Part shown: piece by piece, positions 1 through 9,232 of the stretch
Layout of the letters: every line of letters begins with the position of its first letter
Numbering within the stretch: position 1 is the stretch's first letter
DNA from: Streptomyces sp. NBC_01214
Lineage (GTDB): Bacteria; Actinomycetota; Actinomycetes; Streptomycetales; Streptomycetaceae
Assembly: GCF_026340975.1 (NCBI RefSeq)
Contig: NZ_JAPEOS010000002.1
Span: 886,501 to 950,500 of the forward strand
DNA: 64,000 nt
Direction of reading: 5' to 3'
Made by a program: the position numbers and the translations under genes
Notes under the pieces: generated by a model
Database searches by the model: none
What the model was told of the DNA's origin: nothing
The model's input: only the letters and a program-made list of their open reading frames with translations

Positions 1-137
1 TGCTCGTACCCGGCCACGGACCCCGCTTCTGGGAACTGCTGGAGGCGTACCCGCGCACCGAGCGGGCCCGCGGTTACCTGGAGGGCGTGGTCGCCGCCGA
101 GCGGCTTCCGAAGGTCCCCGCCGCCCGCGAGGAGTGA
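1..137 (+). CDS. C-terminal end of a probable MBL-fold metallohydrolase (partial)
   Basis: The frame is open from base 3 and closes with TGA at 135-137, giving the last 44 residues of a protein that begins outside the window. The visible piece carries a VPGHGP motif followed by an amphipathic, basic and acidic tail ending in ARE E. A PGHG segment near the C-terminus is typical of metallo-beta-lactamase-fold hydrolases, where it lies close to the metal site. Nothing else of the protein can be seen, so substrate and exact family stay open. Confidence 0.5.
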   Translation, partial: LVPGHGPRFWELLEAYPRTERARGYLEGVVAAERLPKVPAAREE

Positions 138-311
138 GCCCCCGGGCCCACCCCCCGGCCCACCCGCGCGCCCACCCGTCGACCCGCCGATCGCCCCTCG
201 TGCCGCACGCAGGGTTTTGTACCGGGTCGGTACCGGCTTGGCCGGATGTCGGCAATTGCCGTTAGCCTGAGCGCCACGCATTCACAGTCGGGATGGGGGA
301 CGGTCGTACGT

Positions 312-1964
312 ATGGCCAGGGAATTCCAACGCGGCCACAAGGCCAAGATCAGTGATCTCACCGCGGGCACCGATCTGTACGTAGGCGTCCAGATCGCCGG
401 ATCCGGACTCGCCTTCGACATCAGCTGTTTCGGCCTCGACGCCAACGAGCAGCTGTCGGACGACCGTTACTTCGTCTTCTTCAATCAGCCGAAGTCGCCG
501 GAAGAGTCCATTCAGCAACTCGGTGCGCAGTCCGGTGACACCGAATCCTTCCGGGTGACGCTGGACCGCATTCCGGCGTCCATCCACAAGCTGTCCTTCA
601 CCGCCACCATCGACGGTGCCGGACAGATGTCGCAGATCGGCCCCGGCTACATCCGGATCGTGGCCGGCGGCGAAGAGGTCGTCCGGTACGCGTTCACCGG
701 TTCGGAGTTCACCACCGAGCGGGCCGTGATGCTCGGTGACTTCTACCTGAAGGACGTGTGGCGCTTCGCCGCCGTCGGCCAGGGCTTCGACGGCGGGCTC
801 GACGCGCTGCTGCGGAACTTCGGCGGCGAGGTCGCCGAGGACCCGGAGCCGGCGCAGCAGGCCCCGGCCGCCGCCTCGCCCGGGTTCGCCCCGCCGCCAC
901 AGGCGGCCGCCCCGGCCCCGGCCTTCGGTGCCCCGGCCCCCGCCCAGCAGGCCCCGGCCCCCGCGCCGTCCTTCGGCGCGCCCGTGCCCGCACCCGGCGC
1001 CGTCCCGCAGCCGCAGTACCAGCAGCCCGCGGCCCCGGCCCCGGTGCACGCCGCGCCCACCATGGCCGCGCCGCTCGCCCCGCCGGCCCCCGCCCCGTAC
1101 GGCCAGCCGCCGCAGCCGCCCCAGCCGTCCTACGGTCAGGTGCCGCCGCCCGCGCCGGCCCCCGCGCCCTACGGGCAGCCGCCGCAGCAGCCCTCCTACG
1201 GCCAGGTTCCCGGCCAGCAGCCGCCCCCGTACGGGCAGCAGCAGCCCGCCTTCGGCCAGCAGCCGCCGCAGTACGCGCAGCAGCCGCAGCAGGCGGCCGC
1301 CGGAGCGGGCCTCGCGGCCGCGCTCCAGCCGTACAAGGAGGCCCCCACCGGCGCCCGCTGGACCCCGCAGAACCAGCAGCTCATGCGCGTCGACCTGTCG
1401 ATGGGCGGCCAGGCCGTCCTCGCCCGCCAGGGCAGCATGGTCCTCTACCAGGGCAAGGTCGACTTCAGCTACAAGGGCGCGGGCTTCGCCGGCCGCATCG
1501 TCGGCAACGCCACCGGTCAGGAGATGCAGCTCATGCGCTGCACCGGCCGCGGTCAGGTCTTCCTCGCGGAGAACGGCGCCCACCTGCACGCCATCGAGCT
1601 CCAGGGCGACGGGATCTGCGTCTCCGCCGAGGCCGTCCTCGCCTTCGACGAGTCGCTCCAGCACGAGGTCCGCCGCATCGAGGGCCACGGCATCCCCGGC
1701 GGCGCGCTGTTCACCATGCAGTTCCAGGGCACCGGCACGGTCATCGTCAAGACCCACGGCGTCCCGGTGGTCCTGCCCGTCACCCCGACCACCTTCGCGG
1801 ACAGCAACGCCATCGTCGCGTGGTCCTCCGCCTCGCAGGTGATCATCTCCAGTCAGGTCCGGCTGCGGCGCAACGCCTACCCCGGCCACAGCGGGGAGAC
1901 CGTGAACCTCCAGTTCCGCGGCGCTCCCGGCAACTTCATCGTCGTCCAGCCGTACGAGGTCTGA
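312..1964 (+). CDS. TerD-family protein fused to an AIM24-type domain
   Basis: This 550-residue protein has three parts. Residues 1-175 look like a TerD domain, a calcium-binding fold of tellurite and general stress proteins, with the recognisable DISCFGLD and FFNQP segments. Residues about 176-335 are a Pro/Ala/Gln-rich linker with repeated YGQ and FGAP units. Residues about 345-550 form an AIM24 domain, a double-stranded beta-helix fold. The ATG at 312 is preferred over the upstream ATG at 246 because a purine-rich GGGGGA lies about ten bases before it and the protein then starts at the TerD fold. Two further AIM24 genes follow within 20 bases each, so the three are probably one operon. The molecular role is unknown; a membrane- or stress-related scaffold is an inference. 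Confidence 0.85.
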   Translation: MAREFQRGHKAKISDLTAGTDLYVGVQIAGSGLAFDISCFGLDANEQLSDDRYFVFFNQPKSPEESIQQLGAQSGDTESFRVTLDRIPASIHKLSFTATIDGAGQMSQIGPGYIRIVAGGEEVVRYAFTGSEFTTERAVMLGDFYLKDVWRFAAVGQGFDGGLDALLRNFGGEVAEDPEPAQQAPAAASPGFAPPPQAAAPAPAFGAPAPAQQAPAPAPSFGAPVPAPGAVPQPQYQQPAAPAPVHAAPTMAAPLAPPAPAPYGQPPQPPQPSYGQVPPPAPAPAPYGQPPQQPSYGQVPGQQPPPYGQQQPAFGQQPPQYAQQPQQAAAGAGLAAALQPYKEAPTGARWTPQNQQLMRVDLSMGGQAVLARQGSMVLYQGKVDFSYKGAGFAGRIVGNATGQEMQLMRCTGRGQVFLAENGAHLHAIELQGDGICVSAEAVLAFDESLQHEVRRIEGHGIPGGALFTMQFQGTGTVIVKTHGVPVVLPVTPTTFADSNAIVAWSSASQVIISSQVRLRRNAYPGHSGETVNLQFRGAPGNFIVVQPYEV

Positions 1965-1975
1965 GGGAGCCCGAC

Positions 1976-2665
1976 ATGAACGCAATGAACCAGCAACTCG
2001 CGGGCTTCGCCCCGACCCCCGTCACGGCCCGCATGGAGAACCACGGCCGGGCCATGCTCAAGGTCGCCATGCAGAGCGGCCAGGACCTCTTCGCCCGTAC
2101 CGGCTCGATGGTCGCCTACGAGGGCTTCGTCCAGTACGAGCCCAACCCGCCGGCCGTCCGTCAGATGGCCTCGCAGTGGATCACCGGCGAAGGCGCGCCG
2201 CTGATGAAGTGCACCGGCGACGGCCTGCTCTACCTGGCCGACTACGGCGCCGACGTGGTCGTCATCAACCTCAACAACGACTCGCTCTCGGTCAACGGCA
2301 CCAACCTGCTCGCCTTCGACGCACACCTGCAGTGGGGCGTCGAGCGGGTCAAGGGTCTCGCCAAGTTCGCCGGCCAGGGCCTGTTCAACGTGCAGATCGC
2401 GGGCACCGGGTGGGTCGCCCTGACCTCCCGCGGCACCCCGATCGTGGTCGACTGCGGCCGCGGGGACGACGAGACGTACGTCGACCCCGACGCGCTCGTC
2501 GCCTGGTCGCCGAATCTCAAAGTCAAGGGCAAGCGCAGCTTCAAGGCCTCGTCGATGATCGGCCGGGGCAGCGGGGAGGCCTACCAGATGGCCTTCTCCG
2601 GCCAGGGCATCGTCGTCGTACAGCCCAGCGAGGACAGCACCGACCGGCTCCGGGCCCGGGGCTGA
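1976..2665 (+). CDS. AIM24 family protein
   Basis: This 229-residue protein is a stand-alone AIM24 domain, homologous to the C-terminal third of the preceding protein. Shared landmarks are a GSMVAYEG segment near residue 40, an LMKCTG-type strand, and a VVVQPSE ending. The family fold is a tryptophan-RNA-binding-attenuator-like beta structure whose bacterial function is not established. The ATG lies 11 bases after the upstream stop, with GAGGGAG as the ribosome-binding site. No signal peptide or membrane segment is visible, so it is likely cytoplasmic. It is the second gene of a three-gene TerD/AIM24 operon. Confidence 0.85.
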   Translation: MNAMNQQLAGFAPTPVTARMENHGRAMLKVAMQSGQDLFARTGSMVAYEGFVQYEPNPPAVRQMASQWITGEGAPLMKCTGDGLLYLADYGADVVVINLNNDSLSVNGTNLLAFDAHLQWGVERVKGLAKFAGQGLFNVQIAGTGWVALTSRGTPIVVDCGRGDDETYVDPDALVAWSPNLKVKGKRSFKASSMIGRGSGEAYQMAFSGQGIVVVQPSEDSTDRLRARG

Positions 2666-2682
2666 GGGGGAGCGGACACATC

Positions 2683-3438
2683 ATGCAGAGCGCACTTTTC
2701 GCCCACGCCGAGGCGCAGTCCCAGGAGCGGTACGCCGTCCAGAACCCGCAGCTGCTGCGGGTCTCGCTGACCGGCTCCGACGACGTACTCGCCCGCAAGG
2801 GCGCCATGGTCGCCTACCAGGGACTCATCGACTTCGACGGCGAGTACCAGACCACCGGCCAGCGGGGCGCCCGCCGCCGCACCGGCGAGGGCCTGGACCT
2901 CATGCGCTGTTCCGGGCAGGGCACGGTCTACCTGGCCAACCTGGCCCAGTACGTGCACGTCGTGGACGTGGACCAGGACGGCCTCACGGTCGACAGCAGC
3001 TACGTGCTGGCCCTGGACTCCACCCTGCACACCGAAGTCATCGCGGTGGACAGCCAGTACGGGATCTCCGGCTCGGGCAAGTACCAGCTCAACATCTCCG
3101 GCCGCGGCAAGGTCGCGCTGATGACCTCCGGGCAGCCGCTGATGATGCACGTCACGCCCGACAAGTACGTCAACGTCGACGCCGACGCGATCGTGGCGTG
3201 GTCCACCTCGCTGCGGGTGCAGATGCAGGCCCAGACGCACTCCAGCGGGGTGTGGCGGCGGCGCGGCAACACCGGTGAGGGCTGGGAGCTGAGCTTCCTG
3301 GGCACCGGCTTCGCGCTGGTGCAGCCCAGCGAGGTGCTGCCGCCGCAGAACGCCCAGCTCGGCCAGGGCGCCGCCGCGCAGTTCGGCATGGGCCAGCACG
3401 GCTCGCACGCGCAGAACCAGAACAACGCCTGGAACTGA
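2683..3438 (+). CDS. AIM24 family protein
   Basis: This 251-residue protein is a third copy of the AIM24 domain in a row, with GAMVAYQG, LMRCSGQG and ALVQPSE strands matching its neighbours. It differs by a longer C-terminal tail rich in Gln, Gly, His and Asn after residue 220, which is probably disordered. The ATG follows a strong GAGGGGGAG ribosome-binding site in the 17-base gap after the previous gene. A perfect 18-bp hairpin follows the stop codon and should end the operon. The tandem copies may form a hetero-oligomer, which is an inference from their clustering. Confidence 0.85.
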   Translation: MQSALFAHAEAQSQERYAVQNPQLLRVSLTGSDDVLARKGAMVAYQGLIDFDGEYQTTGQRGARRRTGEGLDLMRCSGQGTVYLANLAQYVHVVDVDQDGLTVDSSYVLALDSTLHTEVIAVDSQYGISGSGKYQLNISGRGKVALMTSGQPLMMHVTPDKYVNVDADAIVAWSTSLRVQMQAQTHSSGVWRRRGNTGEGWELSFLGTGFALVQPSEVLPPQNAQLGQGAAAQFGMGQHGSHAQNQNNAWN

Positions 3439-3450
3439 CGGTTCCCGGCA

Positions 3451-3490
3451 CGGCGAAGGGGCGGTCCCGCCGGGGACCGCCCCTTCGCCG
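3451..3490. terminator. Strong hairpin terminator between convergent genes
   Basis: An 18-bp perfect stem (3451-3468 with 3473-3490) closes on a 4-base loop. It sits between the AIM24 operon and the convergent NUDIX gene, so it can stop transcription from both sides. There is no T-tract, as is usual in Streptomyces. Confidence 0.8.
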
Positions 3491-3544
3491 CGTCCGGGTC
3501 CGCGCCGCGTCCGCGCCGCATCCGGGCTCGCGCCGCGGTGCGGC

Positions 3545-4075
3545 TCAGCCGGCCAGCCGGGCCAAGGTCGCCTCCAGCAGCCGTACGACGGACGCGTCGG
3601 CCACCGCCGCCACCTCCTCGTACGGGAACCAGCGCAGGTCCAGGGACTCCTCGCTGATCTCCGCCACCGCGCCGGCCGGAGCCAGCGCCGCGTACTGCAC
3701 GTCCAGGTGCCAGTTGCAGGGCGCCGGGATCGCATGCCGGTCCAAGCGCACCGGCCCGCCTTCGACCAGGGTCAGCCCCGACGCGATGCCCGACTCCTCA
3801 CGGGCCTCGCGCAGCGCCACCTCGGCGAGGGTCCGGTCACCGGGCTCGCAGTGGCCGCCCATCTGGAGCCACATGCCGAGCTTCTTGTGCAGGGTCAGCA
3901 GGACCCGCCCCCGCACCGGGTCGATCACCAGCGCGCTGCCCGTGACGTGCCCGGCCCCGCAGGGCTTGTAGACCCCGTCCGGGTGGGCCGCCAGGTGCTC
4001 CAGGTACAGGTCGCGCAGCTCCGGCTGGTCCTCGTACGCCTTCAGGACGAGGACCGCGTCTTCGTGCAGGCTCAC
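3545..4075 (-). CDS. NUDIX hydrolase
   Basis: This 176-residue protein has a complete NUDIX box around residues 87-109: GGHCEPGD, then LREAREESG. That motif binds divalent metal for hydrolysis of a nucleoside diphosphate linked to another moiety. The region before it (VRGRVLLTLHKKLGMW) is the typical strand that precedes the box. The substrate cannot be told from sequence. The GTG start overlaps the stop of the upstream DUF2342 gene by four bases (GTGA), so the two are translationally coupled. The longer open frame upstream is a shadow of that gene. Confidence 0.88.
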   Translation of the reverse strand: MSLHEDAVLVLKAYEDQPELRDLYLEHLAAHPDGVYKPCGAGHVTGSALVIDPVRGRVLLTLHKKLGMWLQMGGHCEPGDRTLAEVALREAREESGIASGLTLVEGGPVRLDRHAIPAPCNWHLDVQYAALAPAGAVAEISEESLDLRWFPYEEVAAVADASVVRLLEATLARLAG

Positions 4076-5478
4076 TTCTTCTCGTCGCCGTCCTGTTCGC
4101 GCTTCTCGGCGGCCTCGCCGAGCATCTTGTCGATCTCGGAGAAGTCCAGCTGCTCGCGGTGCACGAAGCCGTCCGGGTCGTCCAGGTCGGAGGCCGTCGG
4201 CAGCATGTCCGGGTGCTCCCAGAGCCCGTCGCGGCCGTCCACCCCGCGCGCGTCCGTGAGGGAGGCCCACAGCCGCGAGGCGTCGCGCAGCCGGCGCGGG
4301 CGCAGCTCCAGGCCGATCAGCGTCGCGAAGGTCTGCTCCGCCGGGCCGCCGGAGGCGCGCCGCCGCCGCATGGTCTCGCGCATCGCGTCCGCCGAGGTCA
4401 GCCGGGGCTTGGCGGCCTCGTGCACCACCGCGTCGACCCAGCCCTCGACCAGCGCCAGCGCCGTCTCCAGACGGGCCAGGGCGGCCTTCTGCTCGGGGGT
4501 GTCCTGCGGCTGGAACATTCCGCCCTGGAGCGCTTCCTGCAGCTGCTCCGGGTTGGACGGGTCCAGCTGGCCGACGACGTCCTCCAGCTTGGAGGTGTCG
4601 ACCTTGATGCCGCGGGCGTAGCCCTCGACCGCGCCGAACAGGTGCGAGCGCAGCCACGGCACGTGGGCGAAGAGCCGGGCGTGGGCCGCCTCGCGCAGGG
4701 CCAGGTAGAGCCGCACCTCGTCCGAGGGCACGCCCAGGTCCTTGCCGAAGCTCTCGATGTTCAGCGGCAGCAGCGCGGCCTTGCCGGCCGGGCCCAGCGG
4801 CAGACCGATGTCCGTCGAGCCGACGACCTCGCCCGCGAGGGTGCCGACGGCCTGGCCGATCTGCTGGCCGAACATGGCGCCGCCCATGGAGCGCATCATG
4901 CCGAGCAGCGGGCCCGCCATGGCCTGCATCTCCTCCGGCAGCACGCCGCCCATGGCCGCGCCGACCCGCTCCGCGACCGGGTCCACGAGCTCCTTCCACA
5001 CCGGGAGGGTCGCCTCGACCCACTCGGCGCGGCTCCAGGCCACGGCCGTGGTGGCGCCCGAGGGCAGCGAGGTCACGCCGTCCAGCCAGTGGTCGGCGAG
5101 GCGCACGGCCTCCTCGACGGCGGACTTCTCCGCGACGCCGACGCTCGTGTCCTTCACGCCGTCCGCGGTGCCCTGCGCGACGGTCTGGCGGGCGATGTCC
5201 TTGGCCATGTCCCAGTTCACGGGACCGCCCTCGTAGCTGAGCATCTGGCCGAGCTGCTGGAAGGCGGCACCGAGGTCGTTCGGGTTCATCGAACCGAACA
5301 TCGCGGCGAACGGGTTGTCCGCTCCGGGAGCGCCCGCCCCGCCCGGCAGACCCATGCCGGGGAACCCGAAGGGATTCGCCGGGCCGCCCTGACCGCCCTG
5401 GTTGCCCTTCTTCTTGCCATCGTCGCCGTTCTCCGGCTCCTCCGGCGGAAGGCCGAATCCGAATGGGGTGTCGCTCAC
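4072..5478 (-). CDS. Zinc-dependent metalloprotease-like protein (DUF2342 family)
   Basis: This 468-residue protein starts with a disordered, Gly/Pro-rich segment of about 90 residues. It continues into the conserved helical domain of the DUF2342 or F420-biosynthesis-associated hydrolase family, with the landmarks PLGPAGKAALLPLN and HVPWLRSHL. The family is described as zincin-like. Here the candidate metal segment reads REAAHARLF, with EAAH where a classical HExxH would be, so catalytic activity is uncertain. The GTG at 5478 is chosen because AGGAAA lies just upstream; the ATG at 5553 lacks this. It is coupled to the downstream NUDIX gene. Confidence 0.8.
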   Translation of the reverse strand: MSDTPFGFGLPPEEPENGDDGKKKGNQGGQGGPANPFGFPGMGLPGGAGAPGADNPFAAMFGSMNPNDLGAAFQQLGQMLSYEGGPVNWDMAKDIARQTVAQGTADGVKDTSVGVAEKSAVEEAVRLADHWLDGVTSLPSGATTAVAWSRAEWVEATLPVWKELVDPVAERVGAAMGGVLPEEMQAMAGPLLGMMRSMGGAMFGQQIGQAVGTLAGEVVGSTDIGLPLGPAGKAALLPLNIESFGKDLGVPSDEVRLYLALREAAHARLFAHVPWLRSHLFGAVEGYARGIKVDTSKLEDVVGQLDPSNPEQLQEALQGGMFQPQDTPEQKAALARLETALALVEGWVDAVVHEAAKPRLTSADAMRETMRRRRASGGPAEQTFATLIGLELRPRRLRDASRLWASLTDARGVDGRDGLWEHPDMLPTASDLDDPDGFVHREQLDFSEIDKMLGEAAEKREQDGDEKK

Positions 5479-5670
5479 GGGTTTCCTCGGCTCGTAGGGC
5501 CGCCGGCGGGAGCCGACGGGCAATGGACAGACAACACCACCCAGCGTAGACACCGCGGCCGCATCCGGGCTCGGTGCTCCGCCGACTCCGGGGCTGCGGC
5601 AGGATGGACATCACCTGGTGGGTACGCGTCACGACGCGTCCCTACTGAAGACAACCGCTGGAGACGCCCG

Positions 5671-6837
5671 GTGAGTTCCCCAGATCCGCAGTTTCGCGCG
5701 ACGCACGACGACGAAAACAGCTCCGAGCACGGCGACGGCGCCCCCGGCGTTCGCCAGCCGCGAAACCCGGAGGGAATCCGCCGGCGCAGCCCGGTGATCG
5801 CCGTGACCGGCGCCGCCTCGGGGGTCGGCGCGGCCCTGGTGAGCCGTCTGGCCGCCTCCGACGAGGTCAAGCAGGTCGTCGCCATCGACGAGCGGCGCGG
5901 GGACTGCGCCGCCGCGCAGTGGCACGTCCTCGACGTACGGGACCCCGCGATCGCCGAGAAGCTGCGTGGCGCGGACGTCGTGGTCCACCTCGCGCTGGAC
6001 CTCGACCTGGAGACCGACCCGGCCGCCCGCACGGCGTACAACGTGCGCGGCACCCAGACCGTCCTGACGGCCGCCGCCGCGGCCGGCGTGCACCGGGTGG
6101 TGCTCTGCACCTCCGCGATGGTCTACGGAGCCCTGCCGGACAACGACATCCCGCTGTCCGAGGACTCCGAGCTGCGGGCCACCGCCGAGGCGACCGGCGT
6201 CGGCGACCTGCTGGAGATCGAGCGCCTCGGCCGCCGGGCCCCCCGCGCGCACCCCGGACTGAACGTCACCGTGATCCGCCCGGCCGTCCTGGTCGGCGGC
6301 ACGGACACCGCCCTGACCCGGTACTTCGAGTCCCCGCGGCTGCTCGTGGTGGCGGGATCCCGCCCCACCTGGCAGTTCTGTCACGTGGACGACTTGGTCA
6401 GCGCCCTGGAGTACGCGGCCCTGGAGAAGGTCGAGGGCGAGCTGGCCGTGGGCTGCGAGGGGTGGCTGGAGCAGGAGGAGGTCGAGGAGCTGAGCGGCAT
6501 CCGCCGCATGGAGCTCCCGTCGGCGGTCGCCCTGGGAGCGGCGGCCCGGCTGCACCGGATCGGCCTGACCCCGTCCCCGGCCGGGGACCTCGCCTACACG
6601 ATGCACCCGTGGGTGGTCAGCGTCAGCGGGCTGCACGCGGCGGGCTGGCGGCCGCGCTGGACCAACGAGGAAGTGCTCGCCGAGCTCCTCCAGGAGGTCT
6701 CGGGCCGTCACACGGTCGCGGGCCGCCGGCTGGGCCGCAGGGACGCCGCCACGGCCGCCGGTGCGGCCGGTGCGACGGTGGCCCTGCTGGGCGCGGCCGC
6801 GGCGGTCCGCCTGGCGCGCAAGCGGCGCGGGATCTGA
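5671..6837 (+). CDS. NAD-dependent epimerase/dehydratase, extended SDR family
   Basis: This 388-residue protein has a hydrophilic N-terminal extension of about 40 residues, then a Rossmann start (VIAVTGAASGVG) near residue 42. The order VVVHLA, CTSAMVYG and VIRPAVLVGG is typical of extended SDR proteins acting on nucleotide-linked or lipid-linked sugars. A C-terminal Ala-rich stretch (residues about 365-382) ending in ARKRRGI resembles a short membrane anchor with a basic cytoplasmic tail. The GTG start follows a GGAG. It is divergent from the DUF2342 gene. The substrate is unknown. Confidence 0.8.
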   Translation: MSSPDPQFRATHDDENSSEHGDGAPGVRQPRNPEGIRRRSPVIAVTGAASGVGAALVSRLAASDEVKQVVAIDERRGDCAAAQWHVLDVRDPAIAEKLRGADVVVHLALDLDLETDPAARTAYNVRGTQTVLTAAAAAGVHRVVLCTSAMVYGALPDNDIPLSEDSELRATAEATGVGDLLEIERLGRRAPRAHPGLNVTVIRPAVLVGGTDTALTRYFESPRLLVVAGSRPTWQFCHVDDLVSALEYAALEKVEGELAVGCEGWLEQEEVEELSGIRRMELPSAVALGAAARLHRIGLTPSPAGDLAYTMHPWVVSVSGLHAAGWRPRWTNEEVLAELLQEVSGRHTVAGRRLGRRDAATAAGAAGATVALLGAAAAVRLARKRRGI

Positions 6838-6888
6838 CCCTGCGGGTCGGGCCGCCCGCCCGGTGCGGAGCGGTTGCCGGGGGCGCCG

Positions 6889-6952
6889 CCCCCGGACCCC
6901 CGCCCCCGGACCCCCGCCCCCGGACCCCCGCCCCCGGACCCCCGCGCCCGGA
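6889..6952. repeat. 14-bp tandem GC repeat in intergenic DNA
   Basis: The unit CCCCCGCCCCCGGA runs in three exact copies (6897-6938), with a partial copy before and a degenerate copy after. It lies between the SDR gene and moaE. Similar C-rich strings near gene ends are common in Streptomyces; no coding role is seen. Confidence 0.8.
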
Positions 6953-7070
6953 CCGCCGGCGGGGCCGGATCGTGCCGGTGCCCGGATTGGTAGGAGGCTC
7001 CCAAGGCGGCGCCCCCGCCCCGGGCGAATCTGCTATTTCGCCGTGTCAGCGGCTAGGGCACGATGAAGGC

Positions 7071-7532
<462 letters not shown>

Positions 7533-7677
7533 ACCCCCGGTCGCGGAACGCCACCCGGAAGGCGGTAGCCTCGCACCCGTTCGGCCGCGCAACACGCCCT
7601 CGATTTGCGTAACCCCACCACGGGCACGAGCGTTGAAGCCACCAACGAAACGTACTTCGGGGTAGGGAGGCACGCCC

Positions 7678-7893
7678 ATGGCGTCTTTGGCGTGGTTGCT
7701 GATTCCGCTGTTCGCCGCGATCGGAGCGGCGATATGGGGCAGCTGGGCGGCGCGCGACCGCACACAGGGGGACATATCCGAGCTCGCGGGATACGCCCGA
7801 TTCCGGGAAGCCATGGCCAACGCAGATCAGGTCAGGGTGAAGGCCGACGCCCATTCCTCGCCGTCCGCCCACTCCGCCTCCGACGCCGCCTGA
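7678..7893 (+). CDS. Small single-pass membrane protein of unknown function
   Basis: This 71-residue protein has one N-terminal membrane helix (residues about 4-24, LAWLLIPLFAAIGAAIWGSW). A charged region and a Ser/Ala/His-rich tail follow. A strong GGTAGGGAGG ribosome-binding site precedes the ATG. It lies between moaE and a secreted-type protease gene on the same strand and may be cotranscribed with either. I do not recognise a family with known function. Confidence 0.7.
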   Translation: MASLAWLLIPLFAAIGAAIWGSWAARDRTQGDISELAGYARFREAMANADQVRVKADAHSSPSAHSASDAA

Positions 7894-8068
7894 CGCGTCC
7901 GTCGCCGTCCGTCGCCGTCCACCGCCCTCCGCGGCCGTTCGACGCTCCGCGTCCGTTCCGCTCCGGTCCGCCGCCTTCGGTGAGATTCCGCTGAGAGTTT
8001 CGCGTGCGGACCCCGTACGGACCGGCCCCGAGGGTCGCCCGTCAGGGCCGTCCCGTACTGTCGGATCC

Positions 8069-9154
8069 ATGCCACGCCGCACCGCGACGATGCTCGCTTC
8101 CACCCTGGTGCTGTTCGCGCTGCTCTGCGCAGGGGTGTTCATCAAGGTCCCGTACTCCGAGATGAGCCCCGGCCCGACGGTGAACACGCTCGGGGACTCG
8201 CACGGCGCGCCCGTCCTCAACATCGCGGGGCGCACGACGTACCCGACCAGCGGTCACCTCAACATGACCACGGTCCGCGTCACCGGTGCGGACTACGAGA
8301 TGAGCCTGGTGGAAGCGGTCTACGGCTGGCTGGCCGGCGACAACATCGTCGTCCCGCACGAGAACCTCTACCCGAACGGGAAGACGGAGGCGGAGTCCAC
8401 CCAGGAGAACGCCGAGGAGTTCAGCCAGTCGCAGCAGAGCGCCAAGGTGGCGGCCCTGAAGCAGCTCGGCATCCCGGTCACCGCCCGGGTGATCGTCTCC
8501 ACCGTGGTCAAGGACAGCCCCGCCGAGGGACGGCTGCACGCCGGGGACGTGATCAAGGCCGTGGACGGCGCCGCCGTCACCGCCCCCGAGGACGTCGCCA
8601 AGCTCGTCACCAAGCACAAGCCGGGCGAGCCGGTGGAGTTCACCATCGTGCCCGCCAAGGAGGCGACCGAGGCGGCGAAGGCCGGCAACAACGACCCCGC
8701 CACCTCGAAGCTGACGATCACCGCGGGCAAGGCGGAGGGCGACGGTCACGCCATCGTCGGCATCCGGGCCGGTACCGACCACACCTTCCCGTTCACGATC
8801 GACATCAAGCTGGCCGACGTCGGCGGCCCGAGCGCCGGGCTGATGTTCGCCCTCGGCATCGTCGACAAGCTGACCCCGGAGGACCTGACCGGCGGGAAGT
8901 TCGTCGCGGGCACCGGCACGATAGACGACGCGGGCAAGGTCGGCCCCATCGGCGGCATCCAGATGAAGACCATCGGCGCCCGCAAGGCCGGCGCCGAGTA
9001 CTTCCTGACGCCCGCCGAGAACTGCGCCTCGGCGGCCTCCAACGTCCCCGACGGGCTGACCCTGGTCAAGGTGTCCACCATCGACGACGCCGCGAAGGCG
9101 CTGCAGAAGATCAGCAAGGGGGACAAGGCCGGCCTGCCGCAGTGCACGCGCTAG
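8069..9154 (+). CDS. Membrane-anchored PDZ / Lon-like (S16) serine protease, YlbL type
   Basis: This 361-residue protein has an N-terminal signal anchor (residues about 7-26). A PDZ domain follows at about 125-195 (SPAEGRLHAGDVIKAVDG), then a Lon-type proteolytic domain to the end. The catalytic Ser-Lys dyad is visible as S255 in GGPSAGLMF and K300 in GIQMKTIGA. The protease domain should therefore act outside the membrane. The architecture and length match the YlbL family of Gram-positive bacteria. The physiological substrate in Streptomyces is unknown. The start codon has only weak ribosome-binding sequence. Confidence 0.88.
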   Translation: MPRRTATMLASTLVLFALLCAGVFIKVPYSEMSPGPTVNTLGDSHGAPVLNIAGRTTYPTSGHLNMTTVRVTGADYEMSLVEAVYGWLAGDNIVVPHENLYPNGKTEAESTQENAEEFSQSQQSAKVAALKQLGIPVTARVIVSTVVKDSPAEGRLHAGDVIKAVDGAAVTAPEDVAKLVTKHKPGEPVEFTIVPAKEATEAAKAGNNDPATSKLTITAGKAEGDGHAIVGIRAGTDHTFPFTIDIKLADVGGPSAGLMFALGIVDKLTPEDLTGGKFVAGTGTIDDAGKVGPIGGIQMKTIGARKAGAEYFLTPAENCASAASNVPDGLTLVKVSTIDDAAKALQKISKGDKAGLPQCTR

Positions 9155-9232
9155 CCCCGACCGCTCCGTCCCCCTGACGGGGGCAGGACGGGCAGGACGG
9201 GCAGGACGGGGCCGGGCAGGGCCGGGCGGGAC

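Noticed and set aside
282..1985. A 567-residue minus-strand frame opposite the TerD/AIM24 gene
   Set aside because: Its composition is Arg/Gly/Leu-rich low complexity, as expected for an antisense frame of GC-rich DNA, and the plus strand holds recognisable domains.
6889..6952. Possible CRISPR array
   Set aside because: The repeats are contiguous 14-mers without spacers, and no cas gene is near.
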